In this document: piece after piece, positions 8,419 through 16,926 of the stretch | How the letters are laid out: the number at the start of each line of letters is the position of its first letter | Numbering within the stretch: the stretch's first letter is position 1 | Source: Rathayibacter sp. VKM Ac-2856 | Lineage (GTDB): Bacteria > Actinomycetota > Actinomycetes > Actinomycetales > Microbacteriaceae | Direction of reading: 5' to 3' | Assembly: GCF_013205055.1 (NCBI RefSeq) | Contig: NZ_JABMLF010000001.1 | Coordinates: 310,001 to 374,000, forward strand | Length of the DNA stretch: 64,000 nucleotides | Made by a program: the position numbers and the translations under genes | Notes under the pieces: model-generated | The model's database searches: none | What the model saw: the letters and a program-made list of their open reading frames with translations, nothing else | Told to the model about the DNA's origin: nothing

Positions 8419-8631
8419 GCGGGCTCCGGTCGTGAGGTCAATGTGTATGCATCATTCGGAGCACCCTCTCGAACGGATGCCGCGAGCGGCCCCGATGGCG
8501 TGACGTGACGGCTGGATCGTCGCCACGACGCCGATCCTGAGCCTCCTCGCAGGCCGGACCGGCGGGCCTCCCGGCCGGTAACAGGCGAGGCGATCCGGAC
8601 GCGGTGGTCCCCCGAGGACGCCGGACTTCTC

Positions 8632-8637
8632 TACGCT
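8632..8637 (+). promoter_or_regulatory. -10 element, leaderless ThrE-like gene
   Basis: TACGCT followed by 6 nt (CTCAGG) and the GTG at 8644. This is the same geometry as the other leaderless candidates in the window. Confidence 0.5.
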
Positions 8638-8643
8638 CTCAGG

Positions 8644-10431
8644 GTGCGCTCTCCTCGTCTGATCCAGCAGGTCGTCGGCAAGCTGAGCGGGCAGCGCCCC
8701 GCGGCGCCGGTGAGCCGCCGCTCGCAGCGCGCCGTCCTGGCCGAGCAGACCGTCCGCGGGGTGCTCGAGCTCGCGGTGCGGCTCGGCGAGACCCTGCTGT
8801 CGCTGGGCTCCGCGGCCGCCGAGGTCACCGAGACCATCGAGCGGGTCTGCCGGGCGTACGGCATCGAGGTCCAGGTCGACCTCACGTTCACCTCGATCCT
8901 GGTCGTGCACGACGGGAGCGAGGACTCGCCGAGCGTCAGCGTGCTGCGGGTGGTCGCCTCCCGCAGCGCCGACTACGAGCGGCTGGCCCGGGTGACGGCG
9001 CTGGTCGGCGCGATCACGGAGGGCTCGCCGGAGGTGCGGGTCGCCGACACCGTCGAGTCGGCCGCCGCGCGGGACGAGGCGCGCCACCAGTTCGAGGCCG
9101 CGCACGAGCGGCTCGACGCGATCCTGGTCCAGCCGCACCGCTACCGGCGCGGCGTGGTCACGCTGACGCTCGCCGTGATGGCCGCGGGCGTGGCGATCCT
9201 GCTCGGCGGCGGACCGCTCGTCGTCCTGCTGGCGGCGCTGACGGCCGCCGCGATCGACTCGGTCAACCAGCTGCTCGGGCGCTGGGGGCTGCCCGCGTTC
9301 TTCCAGCAGATCGCCGGGGCCGCGATCGCGACGGGCGTGGCGGTGCTGCTGCTCGCGATCGTGCCGCGGCTGCCGGTCGAGTTCGCGGTGCTGCCGCCGG
9401 CACTGGTGGTCGCCTCGGGGGTCGTCGTGCTGCTCGCCGGGCTCTCCTTCGTCGGCGCGGCGGACGACGCGATCAACGGGTTCCCGATCACCGCCGGCGG
9501 ACGACTGCTGGAGGTGGGGCTGCTCACCCTGGGCATTGTCGTCGGCATCGCCGCGGTGCTCGACGGCGCGCGCACCCTCGGCGTCGAGCTGCTGCTGGTC
9601 GACTCGTACGCCCGGCCGTGGCCCGCCGCCGTGCAGGTGCTCGGCGCAGGCATCGCGGCGGGAGCCTGGGCGCTCTCCTCGCACACTCCCCCGCGGCCGG
9701 CGCTGGTCGCCGCGCTGACCGGGGCGGGGGCGTGGGTCGCCTCCGACACCCTGGGCGGGCTGGGGGCCACGCCGCTGATCGCCAGCGCGGTGCCCGCGAT
9801 CGTGATCGGGCTGCTCGGCGAGACCCTGGCCGACCGCTGGCGGGTGCCCGCGGTGGTCACCACCGCCTGCGGCATCGTGCCGCTGCTGCCCGGCCTCACC
9901 CTCTACCGCGGCGTGCTCGACCTCACCTCCGGCGGCGGCCCCGAGGGCGGCATCGACCTGCTGCTGCAGGCGGGGATGATCGCGATCGGCCTCGCGGGCG
10001 GCGTCACGCTCGGGCGGATCGCCTACCGGCGGCTGCGGAACCCCGTGGTCCGGGCGGTGGCGCCGGTGCGCGCGCGCCGCGTGCGGAACCGCGGGCTCGA
10101 GCAGGCGCTGTCGGCGGGCACGCTGTCGACGGGCGCGCTGTCGCCGGAAGCGCTGTCGTCGGAGGCGCTGTCGCCGGACGCAGTGCCGTCGGAGTCGCGG
10201 TCCTCGGAGTCGCGGTCCTCGGAGTCGCGGTCGACGGAGGCGCCGTCCGCGGACCTCGACTCGATGCAGGCCCCCTCCACGGACACGCGCCCGATCGACG
10301 TCCTCTCCAGCGACGCCACCCCCGAGGAGCCGCTCGTCCGCACCGGCACGATGCCGATCGTCAGCATCATCCGGGTCGCCGAACCCGCGGACGACGACCG
10401 CGGCGGTGGACCCGCGGCATCGGGTCGCTGA
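8644..10431 (+). CDS. threonine/serine exporter ThrE-like protein
   Basis: 595 residues. The N-terminal half contains the ThrE/DUF1212 signature (LGSAAAEVTETIERVCRAYG, about residues 54-73) on the cytoplasmic side. About ten hydrophobic segments follow between residues 160 and 465. In Corynebacterium ThrE exports threonine and serine using the proton gradient; substrate identity here is inferred from family. The last 125 residues are hydrophilic and low in complexity, with repeated LSxxALS and SSESR units from a 15-bp DNA repeat. That tail is not part of the family core. GTG start with a TACGCT 6 nt upstream. Confidence 0.82.
   Translation: MRSPRLIQQVVGKLSGQRPAAPVSRRSQRAVLAEQTVRGVLELAVRLGETLLSLGSAAAEVTETIERVCRAYGIEVQVDLTFTSILVVHDGSEDSPSVSVLRVVASRSADYERLARVTALVGAITEGSPEVRVADTVESAAARDEARHQFEAAHERLDAILVQPHRYRRGVVTLTLAVMAAGVAILLGGGPLVVLLAALTAAAIDSVNQLLGRWGLPAFFQQIAGAAIATGVAVLLLAIVPRLPVEFAVLPPALVVASGVVVLLAGLSFVGAADDAINGFPITAGGRLLEVGLLTLGIVVGIAAVLDGARTLGVELLLVDSYARPWPAAVQVLGAGIAAGAWALSSHTPPRPALVAALTGAGAWVASDTLGGLGATPLIASAVPAIVIGLLGETLADRWRVPAVVTTACGIVPLLPGLTLYRGVLDLTSGGGPEGGIDLLLQAGMIAIGLAGGVTLGRIAYRRLRNPVVRAVAPVRARRVRNRGLEQALSAGTLSTGALSPEALSSEALSPDAVPSESRSSESRSSESRSTEAPSADLDSMQAPSTDTRPIDVLSSDATPEEPLVRTGTMPIVSIIRVAEPADDDRGGGPAASGR
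10186..10230. repeat. 15-bp in-frame tandem repeat in ThrE-like tail
   Basis: Two perfect copies of TCCTCGGAGTCGCGG (10201-10230) and a preceding diverged copy, encoding SSESR repeats. Its unit length is a multiple of three, so copy-number change keeps the frame. Confidence 0.8.
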
Positions 10432-10440
10432 CCGGAGCGG

Positions 10441-10674
10441 TCAGTCGCCGAAGCGGGTCTCCTTGTGCGGCGCGCCGGCGCGGTCGTAGGTCGTCCAGAC
10501 CCCGACCTGGCGCCCGCGGTCGAACGATCCGCTCCGCATCCGGCTGCCGTCCAGCCGGAACCACTCCCAGTAGCCGTGCATCTCGCCCTCGAGCGTCGCC
10601 CCGCGGGCACGGAGACTGCCGTCTCGGTGCAGGACCTCCTGCGGTTCCGGCTCGGCACGTTCATGATCGGTCAT
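10441..10674 (-). CDS. MORN-like (YwqK-type) repeat protein
   Basis: 77 residues. From residue 14 the sequence has MORN-variant repeats: DGSLRARGATLEGEMHGYW, then EWFRLDGSRMRSGSFDRGRQ, then VGVWTTYD. These match the alternating strands seen in YwqK-type proteins. The ATG at 10674 is chosen since the repeats begin shortly after; the longer frame upstream is Arg-rich. Members of this family include antitoxin-like proteins, but no toxin gene is beside it. Its 3' end lies 9 nt from the ThrE-like stop, so the two genes converge. Confidence 0.65.
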   Translation of the reverse strand: MTDHERAEPEPQEVLHRDGSLRARGATLEGEMHGYWEWFRLDGSRMRSGSFDRGRQVGVWTTYDRAGAPHKETRFGD

Positions 10675-10811
10675 CGCCGTCACCGCCTCTCGTCGCACTG
10701 CACGCCGCATCCTCGCACGCCGCAACAGCGCGCGGCCGGACGGCCCGCTCCGGTCCACCGGATCCGCTCAGCACCCCTGCTGAACGAGCGACCCCGTCCA
10801 GTGGCCCCTTC

Positions 10812-10857
10812 CATGCTGGTCGAGTAGCCGCCTCCGGCGGCGTATCGAGACCCACCA
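10812..10857 (+). repeat. intergenic palindromic repeat, single copy (cluster 1)
   Basis: One copy in CATGCTGG orientation, between the MORN-like and HNH genes. The central hairpin is GCCGCC-TCC-GGCGGC, and the right flank is GTATCGAGACCCACC. Confidence 0.85.
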
Positions 10858-10967
10858 CCGCCGAACTTCTCGAGCAAGCCCCCTCCACAGCCCCCGACTT
10901 CCTGGCGCTGTCCCCGACCAGCCCCCACCCCCGCCCGTGCGTCGGTGGTCCCTGCTTCAATACGCGT

Positions 10968-12293
10968 ATGATAGAGGATGACAACGCAGCGGCACTGGCG
11001 GAGGTGCGCGACTGCTGCGACGACGCCGCGGCCGCCGAGCGCGCGGCGTCGCCCACGCGCCTGAGGGCGGCGGAACTGCTCCACCGCGGTCACCGCCTCG
11101 CTCGCACCGTCCCGGAGGCTTTCGCCCGCGGTGCGTCCCGCAGCGAGACCCGCGACCTCGTCGAGCGCTCCATCCGCGCCGAGTTCGCGGCCGCGATGGG
11201 CGTGTCCGAGCCGGAGATCTCACGCCGCCTCGAGACCGCGCAGCTGCTGATGGAGCACCTGCCGCTCACCCGCGCCCTCCTGCGCGACGCGCGGATCCTC
11301 TGGGAGGCGGGTGAGGCGATCTGCAGAGCGGCGAGCAGCCTCCCCGAGGCGTCCCGCGCGGCACTGGACGAGCGCGCCGCCCGCGCGGCCGTCTCGATGA
11401 CGACGACGCAGCTGCGCCGCTCCCTCCGCCGCTGGCGCGAGGAGCTGCACGAGCAGCCCCTCGCCGAACGCCATGCCCGTGCTCGCGAGGATCGTGCCGT
11501 CTGGGTCACGCCGGACATCGACGGGATGGCGACGCTCTGCGTCCACGCCCCGGCACCCCTCATCTCCGGCGCCTACGACCGGCTGCGCCGCATCGCCCGC
11601 ACCCTGCGCGACGGGGGCGACCGGCGCACGCTCCAGCACCTCCGCGCCGATGCGGCTATCGATCTGCTCTGCGACGGCGACATCGCCGGCACGACCCCAG
11701 GCACGACCCCCGACACGACCCCCGACACCGGGCACGCGCCGGACCCGACCTTCGTCCCCGGTGTCCGCGCCGAGGTGCGACTCACCCTCGCCGCGTCCAC
11801 CGCCGCCGGTCTCGACGACGAGCCCGCAGACCTCGACGGCTATGGACCCGTTCCGGCGGTGATCGCCCGCGAGCTGATCCGCACCGCGGCGTCGTTCACC
11901 CGGGTGCTCACCGATCCGGACACCGGCGCCGTCACCTCCGTCGGCCGGACCTGGCGCGTCCCGCCGCCGCAGATGCGCCTCCACCTCCAGCTGCGCGACC
12001 AGACCTGCCGCTTCCCCGGCTGCACCCGCCCGGCAGCCACCAGCGAGGCCGACCACACTCTCGAATGGCGCCACGGCGGAGAGACATCCCTCGAGAACCT
12101 CGTCACCCTCTGCACCGCGCATCACCACGTGCGCCACGGGGACAGGTGGAGGTACGAGAGCGCCGCGGACGGGACGGTCACCTGGACGACCCCGACCGGA
12201 CGCAGGATCAGCACCCTGCCGCCGCCGATGCCCGTCCGTCCGCCCGACCCGCCCCCGCGACCTCGTTCCGTCGATGTGCCGGCGCCGTTCTGA
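10968..12293 (+). CDS. HNH endonuclease domain protein with DUF222
   Basis: 441 residues. The N-terminal two thirds match the DUF222 type common in actinobacteria (SEPEISRRLETAQLL; LRDARILWEAGEAI). The C-terminus is an HNH nuclease fold: CRFPGCTRPAATSEADHTLE, then WRHGGETSLENLVTLC, then HHHVRH, with paired cysteines for zinc. The segment GTTPGTTPDTTPDT (about residues 240-255) comes from a 12-bp tandem repeat at 11688-11723. Such proteins occur in many copies per genome in this group and their role is unknown; a link to mobile DNA is often suspected. The ATG at 10968 follows an AT-richer stretch. A palindromic repeat lies 110 nt upstream. Confidence 0.85.
   Translation: MIEDDNAAALAEVRDCCDDAAAAERAASPTRLRAAELLHRGHRLARTVPEAFARGASRSETRDLVERSIRAEFAAAMGVSEPEISRRLETAQLLMEHLPLTRALLRDARILWEAGEAICRAASSLPEASRAALDERAARAAVSMTTTQLRRSLRRWREELHEQPLAERHARAREDRAVWVTPDIDGMATLCVHAPAPLISGAYDRLRRIARTLRDGGDRRTLQHLRADAAIDLLCDGDIAGTTPGTTPDTTPDTGHAPDPTFVPGVRAEVRLTLAASTAAGLDDEPADLDGYGPVPAVIARELIRTAASFTRVLTDPDTGAVTSVGRTWRVPPPQMRLHLQLRDQTCRFPGCTRPAATSEADHTLEWRHGGETSLENLVTLCTAHHHVRHGDRWRYESAADGTVTWTTPTGRRISTLPPPMPVRPPDPPPRPRSVDVPAPF
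11688..11723. repeat. 12-bp in-frame tandem repeat in HNH gene
   Basis: Three units close to GGCACGACCCCC, encoding GTTP/GTTP/DTTP in the linker between DUF222 and HNH parts. Confidence 0.8.
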
Positions 12294-12318
12294 GCGCCAT
12301 CGATCCGCGCCGCCCGAC

Positions 12319-12360
12319 CATGCCGGTCGAGCAGCCCCGCCAGGGGCGCATCGAGATCCG
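12319..12360 (+). repeat. degenerate intergenic palindromic repeat (cluster 2)
   Basis: A decayed copy: CATGCCGGTCGAGCAGCC, then a weak central hairpin, then GCATCGAGATCC. It lies between the HNH and first SDR genes, 25 nt after the HNH stop. Confidence 0.65.
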
Positions 12361-12454
12361 GCGCCGTCAGCAGGTCCGCCGCCGTGATCGGATCACGACA
12401 GCCCTCGATCCGATCGGGACACCCGCCGACCGGCCGCGCCGCGACGCTGGATCC

Positions 12455-13255
12455 ATGACCGACACCACCGTCTCCTCCCCCTCCGACCACCTCACCACCG
12501 ACACCCGCCTCGCCGGCCGGACCGCCCTGGTCACCGGCTCCTCGAGCGGGATCGGCGCTGCCGTCGCACACCGCCTCGCCTCCTCCGGCGCCCACGTGCT
12601 CGTGCACGGCCGCGACCGTGCCCGCACGGAGGCCGTCGCGCAGGCGATCACCGCGGCCGGCGGCACCGCCTCCGCCCTCGTCGCCGACCTCGGCGGCACG
12701 CCCGACGAGACCCGCGCCGCCGCCGCCGAGGCGCTGCGCCTGCTCGGCGGGCGGATCGACCTGCTCGTCAACAACGCCGGCGTCTTCCCCGTCGGCCCCA
12801 CCGCCGCGCTGAGCGACGAGGACGTCGACGCCCTGCTCGTCACCAACATCCGCGTCCCGCACCAGCTGGTCGGCGCGATCGCCCCCGGAATGGCCGAGCG
12901 CGGCACCGGCGTGATCATCAACATCACCTCGTGGATGGGGCACGTCGGCACGCTCGGCACCGCCCTCTACCCGGCGACGAAGGCGGCGCTCGACCACCTG
13001 ACCCGCGCCTGGGCCGCGGAGTACGGAGCGAGCGGGGTGCGCGTCGTCGCGGTCGCACCCGGCGCGACCCTCACCCCCGGCAACGAGCACGCGTCGGCGA
13101 TCCTCGAGGCGATGACCGCCCCGACCCCCGCCGGCCGCCCCGGACGCCCGGACGAGATCGCGCAGGCCGTGCGCTGGCTCGCCACCGACGAGGCGTCCTA
13201 CGTGCACGGCACGACCCTGCTGGTCGACGGCGGCATCGTCGGCGCCCGGCGCTGA
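12455..13255 (+). CDS. SDR family NAD(P)-dependent oxidoreductase
   Basis: 266 residues, classical short-chain dehydrogenase. The cofactor motif is TGSSSGIG (residues 27-34) with NNAG at about 107-110. The catalytic triad is visible as a Ser in NITSWMG and YPATK. The end HGTTLLVDGG is the usual C-terminal signature. Substrate unknown. The ATG at 12455 is the first Met before the conserved domain. It converges on the araC-type gene (13281), with no terminator that I can see in the 25-nt gap. Confidence 0.88.
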   Translation: MTDTTVSSPSDHLTTDTRLAGRTALVTGSSSGIGAAVAHRLASSGAHVLVHGRDRARTEAVAQAITAAGGTASALVADLGGTPDETRAAAAEALRLLGGRIDLLVNNAGVFPVGPTAALSDEDVDALLVTNIRVPHQLVGAIAPGMAERGTGVIINITSWMGHVGTLGTALYPATKAALDHLTRAWAAEYGASGVRVVAVAPGATLTPGNEHASAILEAMTAPTPAGRPGRPDEIAQAVRWLATDEASYVHGTTLLVDGGIVGARR

Positions 13256-13280
13256 CACCCGATCGCCGACGCCGCGCGCG

Positions 13281-14186
13281 TCAGTCGATCTGCACCAGCC
13301 TGCCCGGGTGCAGGGCGGCGTCGGCGGCGGGGGTCGTCTCGTAGGCGCGGCGGTAGTCGCGGCCGAAGTGCGACGCACTCGCGTAGCCGACGGCGGCCGC
13401 GGCTCCCGCCGCCGTCTCGCCGCGCACGAGCAGCAGGCGCCGCGCCTCGCCCAGCCGCAGCCGGCGCAGGTAGCCCAGCGGCGACATCCCGGTCAGCTCG
13501 CGGAACCGGCGGGTCAGCGTCGGGACGCTCGTCTGCGCGGTCGAGGCCAGCGCCTCGAGCGTCCAGCCGTGCGCGAGGGAGCCGGTCATCGCGTCGACGG
13601 CGCGGGTGACCGCGGCCGAGCGCATCGACGAGGACGCCGCGAGCAGGCGCGGCGCCTGATCGCTCTGCAGCAGGCGGAGCACCACCTCGCGCGACACGGC
13701 CGGCCCGAGCACCGGGATCTCCTCCGGGGCGTCGAGGAGCCGGAACAACCGGTGCAGCGCGTCGGCCAGCTCCACCGTGATCGTGCCGATCCGCTGCGGG
13801 AGCTCCTGCGCCGGTCGCCGCGGGACGAGTCCCGCGACCTCGGCGACGAGGACCGGATCGAGATGCCAGTTGGCCGAGACGAAGTCGCCCTGCTCGCCGG
13901 TCTCGACGACGGCGGCGATCACCGGCAGGTCGACCGGGGTGATCAGGAAGCGTCCCGCACCCCACTGCTCGTCGGACTCGCCGACGATCGAGCGCTTGCG
14001 GCCGGAGAGCACGAGGCTCAGCGTCGGCGGGAAGCGGGTGTAGACCAGCGAGGTCGGCGCGGTGACGCGGTGCAGGCGGAGGTCGAGCGCCGCGGCGCGC
14101 TCGGGGTGCCCGAGGTGCCGGCGCGCGAGCTCGGCGGCGGCGGCCAGGTGCTCCTGCGCGGGGCTGCCCTCGAGGACTCGGCTCAC
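13281..14186 (-). CDS. AraC family transcriptional regulator with AraC_N domain
   Basis: 301 residues. The N-terminal part (about 30-170) matches the AraC_N type (PTLSLVLSGRKRSIVGESDE; FLITPVDLPVIAAV). The C-terminal 100 residues hold two helix-turn-helix motifs (WTLEALASTAQTSVPTLTRR; AVGYASASHFGRDYRRAY). The GTG start at 14186 overlaps the TGA of the upstream tetR gene (GTGA), so the two regulators are co-translated. Their likely target is the divergent SDR gene at 14818 and perhaps the one at 12455. Confidence 0.85.
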   Translation of the reverse strand: MSRVLEGSPAQEHLAAAAELARRHLGHPERAAALDLRLHRVTAPTSLVYTRFPPTLSLVLSGRKRSIVGESDEQWGAGRFLITPVDLPVIAAVVETGEQGDFVSANWHLDPVLVAEVAGLVPRRPAQELPQRIGTITVELADALHRLFRLLDAPEEIPVLGPAVSREVVLRLLQSDQAPRLLAASSSMRSAAVTRAVDAMTGSLAHGWTLEALASTAQTSVPTLTRRFRELTGMSPLGYLRRLRLGEARRLLLVRGETAAGAAAAVGYASASHFGRDYRRAYETTPAADAALHPGRLVQID

Positions 14187-14734
14187 GGGCGGGGCAGCGC
14201 GGCGAGGGCGAGCTCGCCGATCCCGGCGACGCGCTCGGCGCTCGCGCCGTCGCGGGCCTGCGTCGACATGCCGCCGAGGAGGGTGACGACGAACGCGGCC
14301 GTCCGGGCCGCATCGGTGCCGGCGGGGACGTCGCCCTCCTCCACGCCGCGCTCGATCCGCGCGGCGATGACGCCCTCCATCGCCCGGCGCCGCTCCGCCA
14401 GTCGCGGCTCGCTCAGCACGAAGCAGCCGGAGGGCGTGGCCGGGTCGGAGTAGCCCTGGGCGCTGTTGCGCACCACGGCGGCGATCGCCTCCCAGGCCGT
14501 CGGCGCGTCCAGGAGCCGGGCGAGCGCAGCGTCCGCGGTATCGGCGTAGCAGCCGGCGGCGGCGCGGAAGAGGTCGTCTTTGTCGCCGAACGCGGCGTAC
14601 AGGCTCGGCGCCGAGATGCCGATCTCGCGAGTCAGCACGGCGACCGTCGTCTCGTCGTAGCCGTCGCTCCAGAAGCGGCGCATCGCCGTGTCCAGCGCCT
14701 CGTCGCGGTCGAAGCTCCTCGGTCGTCCTGCCAT
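14183..14734 (-). CDS. TetR family transcriptional regulator
   Basis: 183 residues. The N-terminal HTH is clear: GRPRSFDRDEALDTAMRRFW, then GYDETTVAVLTREIGISAPS, then LYAAFGDKDDLF. The C-terminal ligand domain is of the type with GCFVLSEPRLAE. It is divergent from the SDR gene at 14818 and first in a two-gene operon with araC. The minus-strand TAGATT at 14741-14746 ends 6 nt before the ATG, so the transcript is probably leaderless. A direct repeat in the 83-nt spacer is a candidate operator. Confidence 0.87.
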   Translation of the reverse strand: MAGRPRSFDRDEALDTAMRRFWSDGYDETTVAVLTREIGISAPSLYAAFGDKDDLFRAAAGCYADTADAALARLLDAPTAWEAIAAVVRNSAQGYSDPATPSGCFVLSEPRLAERRRAMEGVIAARIERGVEEGDVPAGTDAARTAAFVVTLLGGMSTQARDGASAERVAGIGELALAALPRP

Positions 14735-14740
14735 GCCCCC

Positions 14741-14746
14741 AATCTA
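14741..14746 (-). promoter_or_regulatory. -10 element, leaderless tetR
   Basis: TAGATT on the minus strand with 6 nt to the ATG at 14734. It abuts the left copy of the candidate operator repeat. Confidence 0.5.
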
Positions 14747-14809
14747 TAACAGTCGCTACGGAACGTGCTAGCGTGCGTCGCACCAGTTCTTTATCGACCG
14801 CTACAGAAA
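14745..14809. promoter_or_regulatory. candidate operator: 20-bp direct repeats between tetR and SDR
   Basis: TATAACAGTCGCTACGGAAC at 14745-14764 and TTTATCGACCGCTACAGAAA at 14790-14809 share 13 of 20 positions, with CGCTAC-GAA in common, and start 45 bp apart. They flank the putative promoters of both divergent genes (plus-strand TAGCGT at 14769-14774). Confidence 0.4.
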
Positions 14810-14817
14810 GGCACACC

Positions 14818-15528
14818 ATGCAGATCCAGGACTCCGTCGTGCTCGTGACCGGCGCCAATCGCGGGATCGGCGCCGAGTTCGTCCGGCAGCTGACGGCCCG
14901 CGGCGCTCGCACCGTCTACGCCGCGGCGCGGAACGTCGCATCGATCGAGGCGGCGCCGGGCGTCGTGCCGATCGCGCTCGACGTGACCGACCAGGCGCGC
15001 ATCGCCGAGCTCGCGGCGACCCTCGGCGACGTCTCGATCGTCGTCAACAACGCCGGCATCGCGCCGACCGTCGACTTCCTCACCGGCGACCTCGACGAGA
15101 TCCGCCGCACCGTCGAGACCAACGCCTACGGACCGCTGATGATCGCCCGCGCCTTCGCCGAGAGCCTGCGCCGGGCCGGCGGCGGCGCCCTGCTGAACGT
15201 CCTCTCGGTGGCGTCCTTCGTCTCGTTCCCGGGGGCGGAGTCGTACTCGATGTCCAAGGCGACGGCGTGGAGCGTCACGGACGGGCTGCGCCTCGCCCTC
15301 GCCCCGCAGAGCACCCAGGTGCTCGGCCTGCACATGGGCCTCGTCGACACCGACATGGCCTCCTGGTCGGACGCCGCCAAGTCGAGCCCCGCGGCGATCG
15401 TGACGGCCGCCCTCGACGGCCTCGAGTCCGGCGCCACCGAGGTCCTCGCCGACGACACCGCCCGCACGGTCAAGCCCGGCCTCGCCCTCGACCCCGCCAC
15501 CCGCTACGCGGACCTCCTCCCCGCGTAA
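14818..15528 (+). CDS. SDR family oxidoreductase
   Basis: 236 residues. The cofactor motif is TGANRGIG (about residues 11-18), with NNAG at about 77-80, a catalytic Ser in NVLSVASF and YSMSK. It is shorter than the first SDR in the window and not its close paralogue. ATG at 14818 is preferred over an upstream GTG because GAAAGG precedes it. It is divergent from the tetR-araC pair and is probably repressed by that TetR. Substrate unknown. Confidence 0.87.
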   Translation: MQIQDSVVLVTGANRGIGAEFVRQLTARGARTVYAAARNVASIEAAPGVVPIALDVTDQARIAELAATLGDVSIVVNNAGIAPTVDFLTGDLDEIRRTVETNAYGPLMIARAFAESLRRAGGGALLNVLSVASFVSFPGAESYSMSKATAWSVTDGLRLALAPQSTQVLGLHMGLVDTDMASWSDAAKSSPAAIVTAALDGLESGATEVLADDTARTVKPGLALDPATRYADLLPA

Positions 15529-15540
15529 GCGGCCCGGAGA

Positions 15541-15640
15541 CATGCTGGTCGAGTAGCCGCCGCAGGCGGCGTATCGAGACCCACCCCTGCCGGTCACGGG
15601 ATTTCGATACGCCCGCTGTGTGGGCTACTCGATCAGCATG
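15541..15640. repeat. inverted pair of palindromic repeats (cluster 3)
   Basis: Copy in plus orientation at 15541-15584 (central hairpin GCCGCC-GCA-GGCGGC) and inverted copy at about 15600-15640 ending in ACTCGATCAGCATG. Together they can fold into a hairpin of about 100 bp. It sits between the SDR stop and modA and could act as a terminator. Confidence 0.85.
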
Positions 15641-15660
15641 GACGTCCGGATCTGCGGCTG

Positions 15661-15666
15661 TAGCAT
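15661..15666 (+). promoter_or_regulatory. candidate -10 of mod operon
   Basis: TAGCAT, 58 nt before the modA start and just after the palindromic repeat pair. No clear -35. Confidence 0.35.
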
Positions 15667-15724
15667 GGGCAGTCACACGCGCCTGCGGAGAAACGCCCCG
15701 CCTGCGCCCGCCGGAAGGTCCCCC

Positions 15725-16519
15725 ATGCCACTCCCCCGCGCCGCCACCGCGGCCCTCGCCGCCGGGGCCGTGCTCGCGGCCCTCACCGGCTGCTCCGCCT
15801 CCGCCGCCACCAGCGCGTCACCCGCCGCGCCGTCCACCGAGCCGTCCGGGTCGATCACCGTCTTCGCCGCCGCGTCTCTGAAGGCCTCCTTCACCGAGAT
15901 CGCGACCGCGTTCGAGGAGGAGCACCCCGGCAGCACGGTCGAGCTGACCTTCGCCGGCTCCTCCGACCTCGTGACCCAGATCAGCAACGGCGCCCCGGCG
16001 GACGTCTTCGCCTCCGCCGACGAGAAGAACATGGCGAAGCTCACCGACGCGGGTCTGATCGCGGGCGACGCCGTCGACTTCGCGACCAACACCCTCGAGA
16101 TCGCCGTCCCCCCGGCGAACCCCGCGGGCATCGCCTCCTTCGCCGATCTCGCCCGCGACGGGGTGAAGACCGTCGTCTGCGCCCCCCAGGTACCCTGCGG
16201 CGCCGCGACCACCGCGGTCGAGACCGCGACCGGAGTCGATCTCCAGCCGGTCAGCGAGGAGTCCTCCGTCACCGACGTCCTCGGCAAGGTCACCTTCGGC
16301 GAGGCCGACGCGGGCCTGGTCTACGTGACCGACGTCGCTGCCGCCGGTGACGCGGTGGTCGGCATCCCGTTCCCCGAGTCGGCGCAGACCGTCAACACCT
16401 ACCCGATCGCCCCGGTCGCCGGCTCCGCCGCCCCCGAGCTCGCCGCGGCCTTCACCGCCTACGTCGCCGGCGACGAGGGCCGGACCGTGCTCGCCGCCGC
16501 AGGATTCGGAGCCCCCTGA
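15725..16519 (+). CDS. modA: molybdate ABC transporter substrate-binding lipoprotein ModA
   Basis: 264 residues. Lipoprotein signal with lipobox AALTGC, then a Ser/Ala-rich linker, then the ModA fold starting [20 protein letters not shown]. Other typical segments are [20 protein letters not shown] and [14 protein letters not shown]. It captures molybdate outside the membrane for ModBC. The ATG at 15725 follows GGAAGG; an in-frame start at 15620 would put the signal peptide 35 residues inside, so it is rejected. First gene of modA-HTH/Mop-modB-modC. Confidence 0.92.
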   Translation: MPLPRAATAALAAGAVLAALTGCSASAATSASPAAPSTEPSGSITVFAAASLKASFTEIATAFEEEHPGSTVELTFAGSSDLVTQISNGAPADVFASADEKNMAKLTDAGLIAGDAVDFATNTLEIAVPPANPAGIASFADLARDGVKTVVCAPQVPCGAATTAVETATGVDLQPVSEESSVTDVLGKVTFGEADAGLVYVTDVAAAGDAVVGIPFPESAQTVNTYPIAPVAGSAAPELAAAFTAYVAGDEGRTVLAAAGFGAP

Positions 16520-16521
16520 CC

Positions 16522-16926
16522 ATGCCGCAGATCAGGATCCGCAACGCCGCCGCCTACCTCGGCGTGAGCGACGACACCGTCCGCCGCTGGATCGAGAACG
16601 GGACGCTCGCCAGCACCAAGGACGCCTCGGGCCGCAGCGTCGTCGACGGCCTCGACCTCGCCCGCCTCGCCCGCCAGAACGCGATCCTCCCCGTCGACCC
16701 CAGCGAGGTGGGCCGCTCGGCCCGCAACCGCTTCGTCGGCATCGTCACCTCGGTCGTCTCGGACACCGTGATGGCCCAGGTCGAGCTGCAGTGCGGCCCG
16801 CACCGCGTGGTGTCGCTGATGTCGGCGGAGGCCGTCCGCGAGCTCGGCCTCGAGCCCGGCACGCCGGCGGTCGCGATCGTCAAGGCGACGATGGTCGTCG
16901 TGGAGACGCCGAACGGCAAGGCGTGA
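16522..16926 (+). CDS. HTH-Mop (TOBE) molybdate-responsive regulator
   Basis: 134 residues with two parts. Residues 1-50 form a MerR/excisionase-type helix-turn-helix ([20 protein letters not shown]). Residues 66-132 form a molbindin (Mop/TOBE) domain: [20 protein letters not shown], then [17 protein letters not shown]. Mop domains bind molybdate oxyanion. The fusion therefore suggests a molybdate-sensing DNA-binding protein that controls this operon, in place of E. coli ModE. It starts 2 nt after the modA stop and overlaps modB by 4 nt. Confidence 0.85.
   Translation: MPQIRIRNAAAYLGVSDDTVRRWIENGTLASTKDASGRSVVDGLDLARLARQNAILPVDPSEVGRSARNRFVGIVTSVVSDTVMAQVELQCGPHRVVSLMSAEAVRELGLEPGTPAVAIVKATMVVVETPNGKA

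Noticed and set aside
10968-12293. HNH/DUF222 gene as part of a mobile intron or restriction system
   Set aside because: No intron structure, methylase or recombinase gene is adjacent; such proteins are common and multicopy in this group.
15641-15724. Possible molybdenum-cofactor riboswitch before modA
   Set aside because: The leader after the likely start is only about 50 nt and I see no matching fold; it is too short for that class.
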